Positions 1 through 8,407 of a stretch of DNA of 64,000 nt are shown here, in pieces. The first letter of the stretch is position 1. Each line of letters starts with the position of its first letter. The stretch comes from Nodosilinea nodulosa PCC 7104 (GTDB taxonomy: Bacteria; Cyanobacteriota; Cyanobacteriia; Phormidesmidales; Phormidesmidaceae), in assembly GCF_000309385.1 (NCBI RefSeq), contig NZ_JH976538.1, positions 511,672 to 575,671 on the forward strand. Direction: 5' to 3'. The notes below the pieces were generated by a model, which was not told the origin of the DNA, ran no database searches, and saw only the letters and a list, made by a program, of their open reading frames with translations. Made by a program: the position numbers and the translations under genes.

Positions 1-2
1 CG

Positions 3-410
3 CACATTGGCATTTTGTTGCAGTCTGGAAATTTATTGGAATATCTGACGGTAGAGCAAAATATTTTGCTGCCCATGGCGATCGCTGGCCGGATAAACCC
101 ATCATGGGTCAACAAACTCCTAGATTGGGTGAACTTGCGCGATCGTCGTCATGCTCGACCGTCTCAACTCTCCGGTGGTGAAACGGCTCGCAGTGGTTTA
201 GCCGTAGCGTTAGCGACCAATCCTAAAGTACTACTGGCAGACGAGCCCACGGGAGAGGTCGATGCGGATACAGAACAACAGATCTTAGCCCTGCTCATAT
301 CCCGCCGATCGCAGGGGAGTGCCATTTTGCTGGCTACCCATAGCGAAACCCTAGCGGCTCAAGCGGATCGCATCATTCGGTTGCAAGACGGGAGAATTGT
401 CGATGACTAA
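3..410 (+). CDS. ABC transporter ATP-binding protein (5' end outside window)
   Basis: Nucleotide-binding subunit of an ABC exporter, acting on the cytoplasmic face. The frame is open from base 3, so the start and Walker A lie before the window. Visible parts are the Q-loop region (LLQSGNLLEYLTVEQNI), the signature LSGGE, Walker B with the D-loop (VLLADEPTGEVD) and the switch histidine (LLATHSE). This is the order seen in LolD/MacB-type ATPases. The stop overlaps the start of a second ATPase, and an FtsX-type permease follows, so the three genes form one operon. Substrate is unknown. Confidence 0.9.
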   Translation, partial: HIGILLQSGNLLEYLTVEQNILLPMAIAGRINPSWVNKLLDWVNLRDRRHARPSQLSGGETARSGLAVALATNPKVLLADEPTGEVDADTEQQILALLISRRSQGSAILLATHSETLAAQADRIIRLQDGRIVDD

Positions 411-1164
411 ATTATCTCCAAACCTCTTAATCGAGGCCCAAAACCTGAGGCGTACTTATCACCAGGGCGGTAGCCTGTTTACTGCCCTTGACTCCGCCAG
501 TTTTCAAGTGTGGGCGGGCGATCGCATTGCCCTAATTGGCCGCTCTGGCAGCGGTAAATCAACGTTGCTGAACCTGATGGGCGGACTCGATACCCCCACG
601 GATGGAACCATTGCCTGGGTGGGGCTGGGACCACGGGAAACCCTACGTCCAGCCAAGGTGGCATTTGTGTTTCAGATGCCGAGTTTGCTGGCTCCACTAA
701 CGGTCATCGAAAATGTGGAGATGCCGCTGCTGCTAGGCGATACCCCGATCGAGATCGCGCGTACCGCCGCGATGGAAGCTCTAGAGCGACTTCAGCTAAC
801 GGCCCTTGCCCAGAAGCTGCCGGAAGAACTCTCTGGTGGACAAATCCAACGAATTGCGGTTGCCCGCACCCTTGCGTACCACCCCAAGCTGATATTGGCA
901 GACGAGCCTACGGGGCAACTTGATCATCCGACGGCCACATTGCTACTAGATACGCTCTTTAACACCCTAAAAGATACGGATACAGCCCTGGTGATTGCGA
1001 CCCATGATCCCCTAGTTGCAGATCGGATGCACAAACGATGGACGATACAGCACGGCATTTTGCAGACTGACTCATCCCACAACGGTTTGCAAACTGTGAA
1101 CGCAACACCTCAACCCAAATTGTCGATTACACGACCAATGCCGAAAAATTCGGCACCTTTCTAA
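403..1164 (+). CDS. ABC transporter ATP-binding protein, LolD/MacB-like
   Basis: Second ATPase of the same exporter, 253 residues. Walker A is GRSGSGKST (about 46-54), the signature LSGGQ (143-147), Walker B LILADEPTG and the switch histidine ATHD. The ATG at 403 is preferred over a TTG at 397 because GGAGA lies 7 bases before it and it overlaps the upstream stop (ATGACTAA), the usual sign of translational coupling. The C-terminal 30 residues after the ATPase fold are of no known domain. Two different ATPases with one permease gene suggest a heterodimeric motor; this is inference. Confidence 0.93.
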   Translation: MTKLSPNLLIEAQNLRRTYHQGGSLFTALDSASFQVWAGDRIALIGRSGSGKSTLLNLMGGLDTPTDGTIAWVGLGPRETLRPAKVAFVFQMPSLLAPLTVIENVEMPLLLGDTPIEIARTAAMEALERLQLTALAQKLPEELSGGQIQRIAVARTLAYHPKLILADEPTGQLDHPTATLLLDTLFNTLKDTDTALVIATHDPLVADRMHKRWTIQHGILQTDSSHNGLQTVNATPQPKLSITRPMPKNSAPF

Positions 1165-1193
1165 ATCTTGATGGACTCTAAACCCATTTCACC

Positions 1194-3860
1194 ATGCTTA
1201 TTTTGCTTTGGCTTAAAGGCTTACTGTCGCGCCGACCCGGTCGGCTGCTGGGGGCGATCGCTGGAGTGGCGCTGACCGTAGCTCTGCTGGCTGCCATTGG
1301 CGTATTTATTGTGGCCAGTGGGGCAACCATGACCCAACGAGCGATCGCCAGTGTTCCCGTCGATTGGCAAATTCAACTGGCTCCCGGCACCGATGCAAAA
1401 GCGGTCACCGATGCCCTCGGGCAATCGGCGGCCTATTCTGCCCTACAAACCGTTTGTTATGCCGATAGCGATGGATTCACGGCTAAGACGAAGGGTACTG
1501 TGCAAACCACTGGAGCCGGGAAAGTACTGGGCATAGGCCCCAACTATCGAAAGGATTTTGCCCCAGAACTGCGTCCGCTAATTGGTTCCCTTGACGGTGT
1601 ATTAGTCGCACAGCAAACCGCTGCCAATCTGCAAGTTGCCCCAGGAGATACCATCACTATTCAGCGTCCTGGGTTGCCCGCTGCCGAGGTCAAGGTGGAT
1701 GGTGTGATTGATTTGCCCTTTGCCGATTCTCTCTTTCAAGCCATCGGCACGCCAGCCGGGATGGCACCGCAGGCTCCCCCCGATAACGTGCTGATTTTAC
1801 CCTTACAGCAGTGGCATTCCCTGTTTGACCCGCAGGCTCAAGGGCATCCCGATTCAGTACATTTACAGCTACACGTTCGCCTCATCCACAACCTACCTCC
1901 CACTCCCATCAAGGCCTATACTCAGGTCGAACAGCAGGCCCGCAATTTAGAAGCCCGGATTGCCGGGAGCGGCATCGTAGGCGATAACCTGGGGGCAAAG
2001 CTAGATGGCACCCGGAAAGATTCCCTCTATTCTCAAGTGCTGTTTTTGTTTTTAGGGTTGCCAGGGGTAATCCTATCGGTATTGCTGACGCTAGCGGTCA
2101 CCGCTGCTGGAAGCGATCGCCGCCGTCAAGAACAATCCCTTTTACGAACTCGTGGTGCAACAATCGGGCAGATTCTGCAGCTTGCCGGGGTTGAAAGCGC
2201 TGTCGTGGGCACAGGGGGAGCTGTCCTCGGGTTGGGATTAGCCGTAATCGCTATGGGTCTACTGACACCAGGCACCTTACTACTCACCGTCAACAGCGTC
2301 GTTTGGATGGCCATCGCCGCTGTGGTCGGTGTGGGGTTAGCGGTCGCCGCCATCCTCTACCCGGCCTGGAAAACGGCTCGCAGCAGCACAGTTGTCTCGG
2401 CCAAAGCCATCATTGGCAACTCTCGTAAACCCCTATGGCGGCAAATATGGCTCGATGGGTTTCTACTCACCCTTGCTTTTGTGGTGTTTTGGCGAACGGC
2501 CAGTACCGGCTATCAGGTGGTGCTGGCACCCGAAGGTGTACCTCAAGCGTCTGTATCCTATGACTCCTTTATTGCGCCCGTCTGCCTATGGTTGGGGACG
2601 GCTCTACTCACCCTGCGTCTGGGTGATGTGGCCTTGGGCCGAGGGCGTTCAACCCTGACTCAGCTCCTGCGGGTCCCTTTAGGTTCCCTAGCTGGGGTCG
2701 TGATTGCCTCCCTCAGCCGTCAGCGCCGGGTGGTAACTAGCTCCATAGCATTGGTGGCGATCGCGGTATCCTTTGCCGTCTCAACGGCGGTGTTCAACAC
2801 CACCTACAACGCCCAGGCTAGAGTCGATGCGGAATTAACCAATGGAGCCGATGTGCAGGTGGTGGTGCCGCCCAACTCAACAGGCATACCGCTGACCATG
2901 CAAACCCAGCTGAAAGGATTAGCCAACGTGGCGGCCCTACAGCCAATGCAGCACCGCTTTGCCTACGTAGGCCGCGATCTGCAAGATATCTACGGCATTG
3001 ACCCAGTTAACCTGCCCACCGTCACCCATATTGCCGATGCCTACTTTGCCAATCACGATGCCCAGTCATCCTTAGCGGCGTTGGCGTCTCGTGCTGATGG
3101 CATCTTGGTTTCTGCAGAAACCGTGCGAGACTTTCAGCTTAAATCTGGGGACCTGCTCAACCTACGGCTCCAGAATGCTCAAGATGGTCAGTATCACATC
3201 GTGCCATTCCATTTTGTGGGTGTCGTGAAAGAGTTTCCGACGGCACCAACCGACTCATTTCTGTTGGCTAACGCCGACTATATCGCCAAGCAAACGGGTA
3301 ACTCGGCCACAGAAACGGTGTTGATTCGCACCAAAAACCGCGATCGCGCCTCCCTCCTTGCTCAAATTAAGCCCATTGTCAGCCCGCTGGCGGGGGTTAA
3401 AGTTACCGATATTGATGCAGCCCAACGCACCATCAGCTCCGGATTAACGGCGGTTGATCTGCGCGGACTCACCCGGATTGAACTTAGCTTTGCCATTTTG
3501 CTACTGGTGGGGGCCACGGGGCTGATGCTGGCCCTAGGCATGGCCGAGCGCCGCCGCACCTTTGCCATCCTGGACGCCTTGGGAGCCAAGCCCCGACAGC
3601 TCGGCAGCTTTTTGTGGACTGAAGGGCTCTTGGTTTTACTCGCAGGCGGCACAGTTGGCGTCCTGCTAGGGTTTGGGGTTGCCGCCATGCTGGTGAAAGT
3701 GTTGACTGGGGTGTTTGACCCACCCCCCGATGTGCTGGCGATTCCGTGGCTTTATTTATTGATGGCGGCGATCGCATCGGTGCTGTCTACGGTCATCGCA
3801 ATTCTGGGCACCCAGAGCCTGTCCTCCAAAGCCAGCCTAGAAGCCCTGCGGGATACCTGA
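1194..3860 (+). CDS. ABC transporter permease with FtsX domains
   Basis: Membrane subunit, 888 residues, of the exporter encoded with the two upstream ATPases. It has one N-terminal membrane helix (about 18-43) and a large extracytoplasmic domain. A first FtsX-type helix bundle lies at about 280-395, with more helices up to about 530. A second extracytoplasmic domain and a C-terminal FtsX bundle (about 755-880, with LGAKPRQLGSFLWTEG) follow. This duplicated layout is that of large MacB/LolCE-like permeases, which move lipids, lipoproteins or peptides rather than small solutes. No substrate-specific gene adjoins it. It starts 29 bases after the ATPase stop. Confidence 0.9.
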   Translation: MLILLWLKGLLSRRPGRLLGAIAGVALTVALLAAIGVFIVASGATMTQRAIASVPVDWQIQLAPGTDAKAVTDALGQSAAYSALQTVCYADSDGFTAKTKGTVQTTGAGKVLGIGPNYRKDFAPELRPLIGSLDGVLVAQQTAANLQVAPGDTITIQRPGLPAAEVKVDGVIDLPFADSLFQAIGTPAGMAPQAPPDNVLILPLQQWHSLFDPQAQGHPDSVHLQLHVRLIHNLPPTPIKAYTQVEQQARNLEARIAGSGIVGDNLGAKLDGTRKDSLYSQVLFLFLGLPGVILSVLLTLAVTAAGSDRRRQEQSLLRTRGATIGQILQLAGVESAVVGTGGAVLGLGLAVIAMGLLTPGTLLLTVNSVVWMAIAAVVGVGLAVAAILYPAWKTARSSTVVSAKAIIGNSRKPLWRQIWLDGFLLTLAFVVFWRTASTGYQVVLAPEGVPQASVSYDSFIAPVCLWLGTALLTLRLGDVALGRGRSTLTQLLRVPLGSLAGVVIASLSRQRRVVTSSIALVAIAVSFAVSTAVFNTTYNAQARVDAELTNGADVQVVVPPNSTGIPLTMQTQLKGLANVAALQPMQHRFAYVGRDLQDIYGIDPVNLPTVTHIADAYFANHDAQSSLAALASRADGILVSAETVRDFQLKSGDLLNLRLQNAQDGQYHIVPFHFVGVVKEFPTAPTDSFLLANADYIAKQTGNSATETVLIRTKNRDRASLLAQIKPIVSPLAGVKVTDIDAAQRTISSGLTAVDLRGLTRIELSFAILLLVGATGLMLALGMAERRRTFAILDALGAKPRQLGSFLWTEGLLVLLAGGTVGVLLGFGVAAMLVKVLTGVFDPPPDVLAIPWLYLLMAAIASVLSTVIAILGTQSLSSKASLEALRDT

Positions 3861-4052
3861 GGTCACTATGCAGCCACAACCTGTAAGTTGATTGAGCAAC
3901 AGCACATTCAGCCCGCCCTCATAATCGGTATGCCGATCGGTTTTAGTCATGCTCTGGCGGCAAAGCGCCGGCTAATGGCTACACAAATCCCCTATATAGC
4001 CATTCAGAGCGGCTTTGGCTGTGGGCTATTAGCTACAGTAACCATAAACTAA
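3861..4052 (+). pseudogene. Precorrin-8X methylmutase (CobH/CbiC) C-terminal remnant
   Basis: Open frame of 63 codons with no start, ending in TAA. It begins directly after the permease stop, in the same frame. The translation contains RPALVIGMPVGF-like (QPALIIGMPIGF), then AAKRRLM, IPYIAI and a final GCGLLATVTIN. That is the order of the C-terminus of CobH/CbiC, the cobalamin-pathway methylmutase. The N-terminal two thirds are missing, so this is a decayed fragment. Its last 20 bases overlap the convergent exchanger gene. The identification rests on family memory, not a search. Confidence 0.75.
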
Positions 4053-5001
4053 TCACAAAGAGTGGATAAGCGGCCATTAAAACACCGCCAGCGACCCTGT
4101 CCAGATCACCATTCACTGAGGCCAACATCATCACCAGCGCTAGCGACGCCAGCATCACCAGAATAGGAGCATGGAGTAGGGTCGCATCTACGATCGTTAG
4201 CGGGTTAACCACTGCGGCCGCCCCCAAAGTCATGGTGACGTTGTAGGTAAATGAGCCTACTACAGCAGCTACGGTGGCTTCGGTTGCCCCTCGCCGTGCC
4301 GTTGACCAGGCTAAAACAACTAGCTCAACAGACGTGGCAAACCCCACCAGAGTCAGAGCCAGCTTGGTTTGGGTCGCCTCTACTTGGCTGATCTGCCGGA
4401 CGGCTTCCACCAACACAATTGAGCCGATAATAATCGCTCCCAACCCAGCCGCCATCAAGAGTAGGTCTTGGCCTACCCAAGAATACAGACCGCTAGCCTG
4501 TTCATTCTGGAATGCCTCAGCTGCTTCTTCAAGTTCTCCAGTTTCTCCCAGGGATGGAGGCCGGCGCTCTGCCCACCAGATGCCGCCCACATAAAGGGCG
4601 TAGCAGCCAACCAGCACGATTCCTTCCACTCGGCTCACCTGTCCATTCCAAACAAACCCGCTGGCGAGGATACCAATGGGTAAACCAAACAGAGCGTAGC
4701 GCATCACCCGCCGACCAAACGGCAGCGGTGCCACCCAAGCTCCCACACCCAAAGCTACCAGGCAAATAGCAATGTTGGCACCAATCACGTCGCCTACGGC
4801 GATCGCGGGAACCCCCCGCAGAGAAGCTGTTACCCCAGTAGCCAACTCTTCGGGCTCGGCCCCCGCCAACAGCAGGGCGAGAGCAAAAGCGCTCACCCGT
4901 AGGCGCACCGCTGCCGCCCCAAGGTGTTCGGCGAAAGTCTCGGCTCCCCAAATAATTAACGCTATACCAGCGACAATTAATAGCCCCCAGAGAATGGTCA
5001 T
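4033..5001 (-). CDS. Sodium/calcium exchanger family membrane protein
   Basis: Integral membrane cation antiporter of the CaCA/YrbG family, 322 residues, about ten helices. The two inverted alpha-repeats are visible: an N-terminal one with AGAEPEELATGVTASLRG and GDVIGANI (about 46-77), and a C-terminal one with GFATSVELVV and VGSFTYNVTMTLG. The acidic residue in each repeat (GAEPEE, SVE) matches the ion-binding glutamates of the family. The middle loop is acidic and hydrophilic. The gene is alone on its strand; UppP lies upstream on the same strand with a 140-base gap. Ion specificity cannot be read. Confidence 0.88.
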   Translation of the reverse strand: MTILWGLLIVAGIALIIWGAETFAEHLGAAAVRLRVSAFALALLLAGAEPEELATGVTASLRGVPAIAVGDVIGANIAICLVALGVGAWVAPLPFGRRVMRYALFGLPIGILASGFVWNGQVSRVEGIVLVGCYALYVGGIWWAERRPPSLGETGELEEAAEAFQNEQASGLYSWVGQDLLLMAAGLGAIIIGSIVLVEAVRQISQVEATQTKLALTLVGFATSVELVVLAWSTARRGATEATVAAVVGSFTYNVTMTLGAAAVVNPLTIVDATLLHAPILVMLASLALVMMLASVNGDLDRVAGGVLMAAYPLFVISLWLL

Positions 5002-5141
5002 AGGTGAATTCTGAATATTTTGGGTGGGATTATGACAAGAAACTAGAGTCTGTTTTAAAATCTCCTAGAACTCTGGTTCTCTCATACGAGAGAATGAGGC
5101 TTTGACTGGCCTTTAAAATCCGCCCTAGGTAGCGCTCATGT

Positions 5142-6077
5142 CTACATAATATGAGCTGCAATCGCCGCCAGAATTACCACTCCAAACCCTAGCCGATACC
5201 AGACAAAAATCCAAGTACTTTTGTTTTGCAAATAGCGCAATAGCCAGGCAATAGAAACATATGAGAACACAAAGGCTGAAGCAATTCCTACCAGCAGAAG
5301 AATCAAGTCATCAACATTTTCAAATGCCTTGCTTGACTGATAAAGTGTGGCTAATGTCAGAGTAGGAATCCCTAACAAGAAAGAGAATCTTGCTGCTGTT
5401 TCTCGCTCTAGTCCCAAAAACAATGCTGTTGTCAAAGTCGACCCAGACCGGGAGGCACCTGGAAACAAAGCAATTGTTTGTCCTAATCCTACTAAAATAC
5501 CATCCTTGATTTTGAGACTGTCGAATTTGCGTTTACGACTACCAAGCTTCTCCGCCAGCCCTAGCAGAATAGACATTACAATCGACATAACCGCAATTAT
5601 GAATGCACTATCTGGCAAAATATCTTTGAGCAAAAAGCCAACAATCAGTGCTGGCAAAGTCCCAACAGCGATACCAACCAGAATCTTCCACTCCTCTTGT
5701 TCCCAGTCTCGCCTCTGAAAAGCCGACCAACACCCCGCTAGAATTTTGCTAATATCAGGCCAAAAGTACATAACTACGGCAATAACACTGCCAAACTGAA
5801 TGGCATCGATAAAATACTTTTGTCCTAGCGTTGTCCACCCAAAAACTTCGGTAAACACAAGCAAGTGGGCTGTGCTACTAATCGGCAGAAACTCTGTGAT
5901 GCCTTGTATAATGCCCAGCACAATTGCTTCAAAGAACCCCGTCAGTAAGTTAAGTTTTTCAGGAGCAGCAGATTGAGCCGCAACTGCAATTATTTGTTGT
6001 CCTAAATCCAATTCGCCACTCAAACTCGAATACACTGTAACTTGGAACAAGATTAAGCCAGAATAGAGAAACGTCAT
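5142..6077 (-). CDS. uppP: Undecaprenyl-diphosphatase UppP (BacA)
   Basis: Membrane enzyme that dephosphorylates undecaprenyl diphosphate and so recycles the lipid carrier for peptidoglycan and other envelope polymers. Both catalytic motifs are present: the E-rich motif EAIVLGIIQGITEFLPISS (starting about 49) and PGASRSGSTLT (about 205-215). At 311 residues it is longer than the usual 260-280 because of an extra N-terminal hydrophobic segment of about 45 residues, which may be a signal peptide or an upstream mis-start. No internal ATG is clearly better. It lies just before a block of envelope-related genes but has no copy of their shared operator. Confidence 0.93.
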   Translation of the reverse strand: MTFLYSGLILFQVTVYSSLSGELDLGQQIIAVAAQSAAPEKLNLLTGFFEAIVLGIIQGITEFLPISSTAHLLVFTEVFGWTTLGQKYFIDAIQFGSVIAVVMYFWPDISKILAGCWSAFQRRDWEQEEWKILVGIAVGTLPALIVGFLLKDILPDSAFIIAVMSIVMSILLGLAEKLGSRKRKFDSLKIKDGILVGLGQTIALFPGASRSGSTLTTALFLGLERETAARFSFLLGIPTLTLATLYQSSKAFENVDDLILLLVGIASAFVFSYVSIAWLLRYLQNKSTWIFVWYRLGFGVVILAAIAAHIM

Positions 6078-6234
6078 TCCTAAGCTCCAGTAGCTCTTAA
6101 GGATATCTCGCCTAGATAAGCAGAAGTTTGAAATAGCCAGATTTTACTTTTACTCAATAGTACAGATAAAAAAGAATTTTTAAAGACACTAATAAATACT
6201 TAAAACAGCACCTCAAGAAAAATTTATTTCTCCT

Positions 6235-6759
6235 CTATCTCTCCTTAGTTATAGGATCAGAGCAATCCAAATAGGGATTCCAAGTGATTGCTAGCAGGGT
6301 CACCTGGTTGGCTCCAAGCTGAGTCATCTGCTGATTCTTAGCCGCTACAGACTGATTGATTCGATCCAGGCTACTTGTTAGCTGGACGATGCCTGAGCCA
6401 TTGCTGGAAACTTGCTGGCTGAGCTGTTGGGCAGACTGCTGAAGCGTTGCTAAATCAGCCTGGGCATTAGCCCAATCGGCGACTTTGGCCATGTCATAGA
6501 CCCGCTCACCATATTCGCTTACATCTTTAAGGGCTTGTGGCACTTGGTCATCCTGAACTTCAGTATCCGTGTCATTAAGGGGATCGTTCGCCGTAGCATT
6601 CGACTCTTGAATCTGATCTGGGAAAGCAACTGCCGTTGCTGAATGCTGAGGCATCGTTGCGACAGGCCGTTGGGGTTGATTGCCAGTAAAACTGCGGGCC
6701 GCTCCAGAAATTCCGAGGGTACCCAGCAGCGCTGTAGCAATCAGAAAACTCTTTTTCAT
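6235..6759 (-). CDS. Small secreted protein of unknown function
   Basis: Predicted exported protein of 174 residues with a signal peptide (MKKSFLIATALLGTLGISGAA). The mature part has an acidic linker, then a helical region rich in Q, L and S (LQQSAQQLSQQVSSNGSG) that could form a short coiled coil. I do not recognise a family. The ATG at 6759 is chosen over one 51 bases upstream because a -10-like box (6790-6795) and the TTGAC direct repeat (6806-6821) lie within that extension, so translation should begin below it. The operator places the gene in the two-component regulon proposed for 6-18 kb. Confidence 0.7.
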   Translation of the reverse strand: MKKSFLIATALLGTLGISGAARSFTGNQPQRPVATMPQHSATAVAFPDQIQESNATANDPLNDTDTEVQDDQVPQALKDVSEYGERVYDMAKVADWANAQADLATLQQSAQQLSQQVSSNGSGIVQLTSSLDRINQSVAAKNQQMTQLGANQVTLLAITWNPYLDCSDPITKER

Positions 6760-6789
6760 GGTGAAATACCTTTCTTTTGCAATAACTCC

Positions 6790-6821
6790 ATAGTAAGAAT
6801 CAAAGGTCAAGAACTTGTCAA
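6790..6821 (-). promoter_or_regulatory. Direct-repeat operator and -10 box for the secreted-protein gene
   Basis: Read on the minus strand: TTGAC-AAGTTC-TTGAC, 10 bases, then TACTAT. The half-sites are exactly 11 bp apart. The gene start is 31 bases below the -10 box. The architecture matches the other sites listed across 6-18 kb. Half-site spacing and position next to the -10 suggest class II activation by an OmpR-type regulator. Confidence 0.7.
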
Positions 6822-7047
6822 TTTTGAAATCTACCCAATCTTCTTTCAGAACATTGTGCTTTAGCCCTGCGCATCAATACAGGTAAGGCTTTTGGTCTGA
6901 CTTCAAACGTAGCTGGAGTTGTCATTATGATTTTGCCGTCCGAATACCCTCGGCAGGGCACGGTGATTTCAATCAAGAACTGTCGGGCATTTAGATATTG
7001 CACGTTGGGCAACTCCCAATAGAGGCACCAGCGGGAGCTATACCCTC

Positions 7048-7079
7048 TTGACGAGTTCTTGACAATCCCTTCTTACCTT
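7048..7079 (+). promoter_or_regulatory. Direct-repeat operator and -10 box for the PepSY gene
   Basis: TTGAC-GAGTTC-TTGAC, then 10 bases, then TACCTT. It lies 50 bases before the PepSY start at 7130. There is no other -35 box, so the second half-site occupies the position normally taken by one. Confidence 0.72.
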
Positions 7080-7129
7080 GGGAAATACCTCCCAAAGGGG
7101 AGCGAATGACCGAAAACAATGGATAAACC

Positions 7130-7621
7130 ATGAAAACCTCAATTAAGACTGCCCTAACGCTCGGTTTAATCACTGCCGTTGGTGCGAGTGGTGCTGCCAT
7201 GGTTGCGAATGCCAAAGGTAGTTCACCTACCACTACAGATGCTCAGATAGCTCAAGCCGCTGATGGTGAAATGAACGATGCCTCTGAAAACGAGGCCAAC
7301 GAGATGGGTGAGGGATCTGAAGACACTCAGGAAATGTCCCAATACCAGGCTTTAGCAAAGATTACACCGCAGCAGGCTCAGCAAACGGCTGAAGCTGCCC
7401 AAGGCGGCACAGCTAGCAGAGTTGAGCTTGATGTGGATGATGGCAGCCTGGTATACGCCGTTGAGTTTGCCGATGCTGAAGTCACGGTCGATGCTGGCAA
7501 TGGTCAAATTCTCAAAACTGAACCCAACGGTCAGGAGGAAAATGACGCGGCTGAAGCATCTATTCAAGGCAGCATTCAGGTACCAGATAATGACCAAGAG
7601 CAAGGAGAAACACAGCAATAG
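7130..7621 (+). CDS. PepSY domain secreted protein
   Basis: Predicted periplasmic protein of 163 residues with a signal peptide (about 1-28). An acidic linker follows, then one PepSY domain (about 72-140): ITPQQAQQTAEAAQGG, followed by a beta-hairpin with GSLVYAVEF and VDAGNGQIL. PepSY proteins are often encoded beside, and controlled by, OmpR-type two-component systems, where they are thought to act as protease inhibitors or signal-modulating proteins. Here the gene has the TTGAC direct-repeat operator at 7048 and lies about 9 kb from the kinase and regulator that share it. The tail is very rich in E, Q and D. Confidence 0.88.
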   Translation: MKTSIKTALTLGLITAVGASGAAMVANAKGSSPTTTDAQIAQAADGEMNDASENEANEMGEGSEDTQEMSQYQALAKITPQQAQQTAEAAQGGTASRVELDVDDGSLVYAVEFADAEVTVDAGNGQILKTEPNGQEENDAAEASIQGSIQVPDNDQEQGETQQ

Positions 7622-7645
7622 AAAACAGTCAGAGTAATTAGTCTC

Positions 7646-7798
7646 TCGCTAGTAGAGTTGTTGTGAATTAAACTCAAAAATCCTCGAAATGCTTTCCAGG
7701 CAAGGCTTTAAGTCATTCTTGTTCAAAATCTCTGAAATGGTTTTTAGCAAGGCTTTCAGCGATTTTGAACGGTATTTCACAACAGCTCTAGTGTAGAG
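7646..7798. mobile_element. MITE-like element of about 153 bp
   Basis: A non-coding stretch bounded by imperfect inverted repeats of about 23 bp. The left arm is 7646-7668 and ends GTTGTTGTGAA; the right arm is 7776-7798 and begins TTCACAACAGC. The interior holds two related blocks (GCAAGGCTTTMAG), with CAAAAATC near the left arm mirrored by GATTTTG near the right. No transposase lies inside, so it would need one in trans. A clear target duplication is not visible. Confidence 0.55.
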
Positions 7799-7801
7799 TG
7801 C

Positions 7802-7834
7802 GGCAGGCAGGTATTTTATCTGCCTGCTGTCTTT
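7802..7834 (+). terminator. Hairpin terminator downstream of the PepSY gene
   Basis: Stem GGCAGGCAG / CTGCCTGC with a nine-base AT loop, followed by TGTCTTTAT. It lies 180 bases after the PepSY stop. The MITE-like element sits between the gene and this hairpin, as if inserted between them. Confidence 0.5.
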
Positions 7835-7870
7835 ATATGCTGGAAGAATAGTTCAATTTCTCTTCAGATC

Positions 7871-7902
7871 TTGCCTGGTTCTTGACTTATTCTCAGTAAT
7901 CT
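7871..7902 (+). promoter_or_regulatory. Direct-repeat operator and -10 box for the 33-residue peptide gene
   Basis: TTGCC-TGGTTC-TTGAC, 10 bases, TAATCT. The next open frame with a ribosome binding site is the 33-codon gene at 7969, and a hairpin terminator closes the unit at about 8102-8143. Confidence 0.65.
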
Positions 7903-7968
7903 TTAAGAAGTTCAAGTTTGACAAAAGTTTTCCAATCAAAAGCTTGCGCTTTACAGGATTTAGATCCA

Positions 7969-8070
7969 ATGAAGAAATTTTACTGGTTAATCAAAACCCT
8001 TTCACTAGAAGTCATCATGCTATCCATTAGCCTAATCGTTGTAGTAGAAATAATCAAGTTTGCCTCATAG
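7969..8070 (+). CDS. Putative 33-residue single-pass membrane peptide
   Basis: ATG to TAG, 33 codons. Three lysines lie among the first nine residues, followed by an uninterrupted hydrophobic stretch (VIMLSISLIVVVEIIKF) long enough for one membrane helix. AGGA stands 10 bases before the ATG. Two independent facts support it: a full copy of the regulon operator with a -10 box starts 98 bases upstream, and a hairpin with a T-run follows about 30 bases after the stop. No family is recognised. The length makes chance occurrence possible; conservation in related genomes would settle it. Confidence 0.5.
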   Translation: MKKFYWLIKTLSLEVIMLSISLIVVVEIIKFAS

Positions 8071-8101
8071 CATTTTCAGTCAGTATCAATAGGTTATAAA
8101 A

Positions 8102-8143
8102 TAGCCTGAAACCTAAACGGTAGCGGGCTACTTTTGATTTTTC
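8102..8143 (+). terminator. Hairpin terminator after the 33-residue peptide gene
   Basis: TAGCC paired with GGGCTA around an 18-base loop, followed by CTTTTGATTTTTC. It closes the short transcription unit begun by the operator at 7871. Confidence 0.5.
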
Positions 8144-8235
8144 ATCCATTTATAGGTGGGTTATTTTCTGCCTGTAGACATCATAAAAATCTCGCAAACA
8201 AACATTCTAGATTTTCTAAAAACAGATTCTGCATC

Positions 8236-8267
8236 TTGTCTAGTTCTTGACGATTAATTTCTATATT
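8236..8267 (+). promoter_or_regulatory. Direct-repeat operator and -10 box, first secreted repeat protein
   Basis: TTGTC-TAGTTC-TTGAC, 10 bases, TATATT. The following 16 bases (AAGAGACATAGGGAAAG) are identical to those after the operator at 9957, so the whole promoter was duplicated with the gene. The start at 8408 leaves a leader of about 135 bases. Confidence 0.75.
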
Positions 8268-8407
8268 AAGAGACATAGGGAAAGGCGATATGAAATCTCC
8301 ACCGCTTTGGAAGCATAGCTCCTTCAATAGGTGAAGAAACCTTCAAGTATATTTCCTATCTCTTTAGTTCAATCACTACCTACTCACTTCAAAAAAGGTT
8401 CAACACC

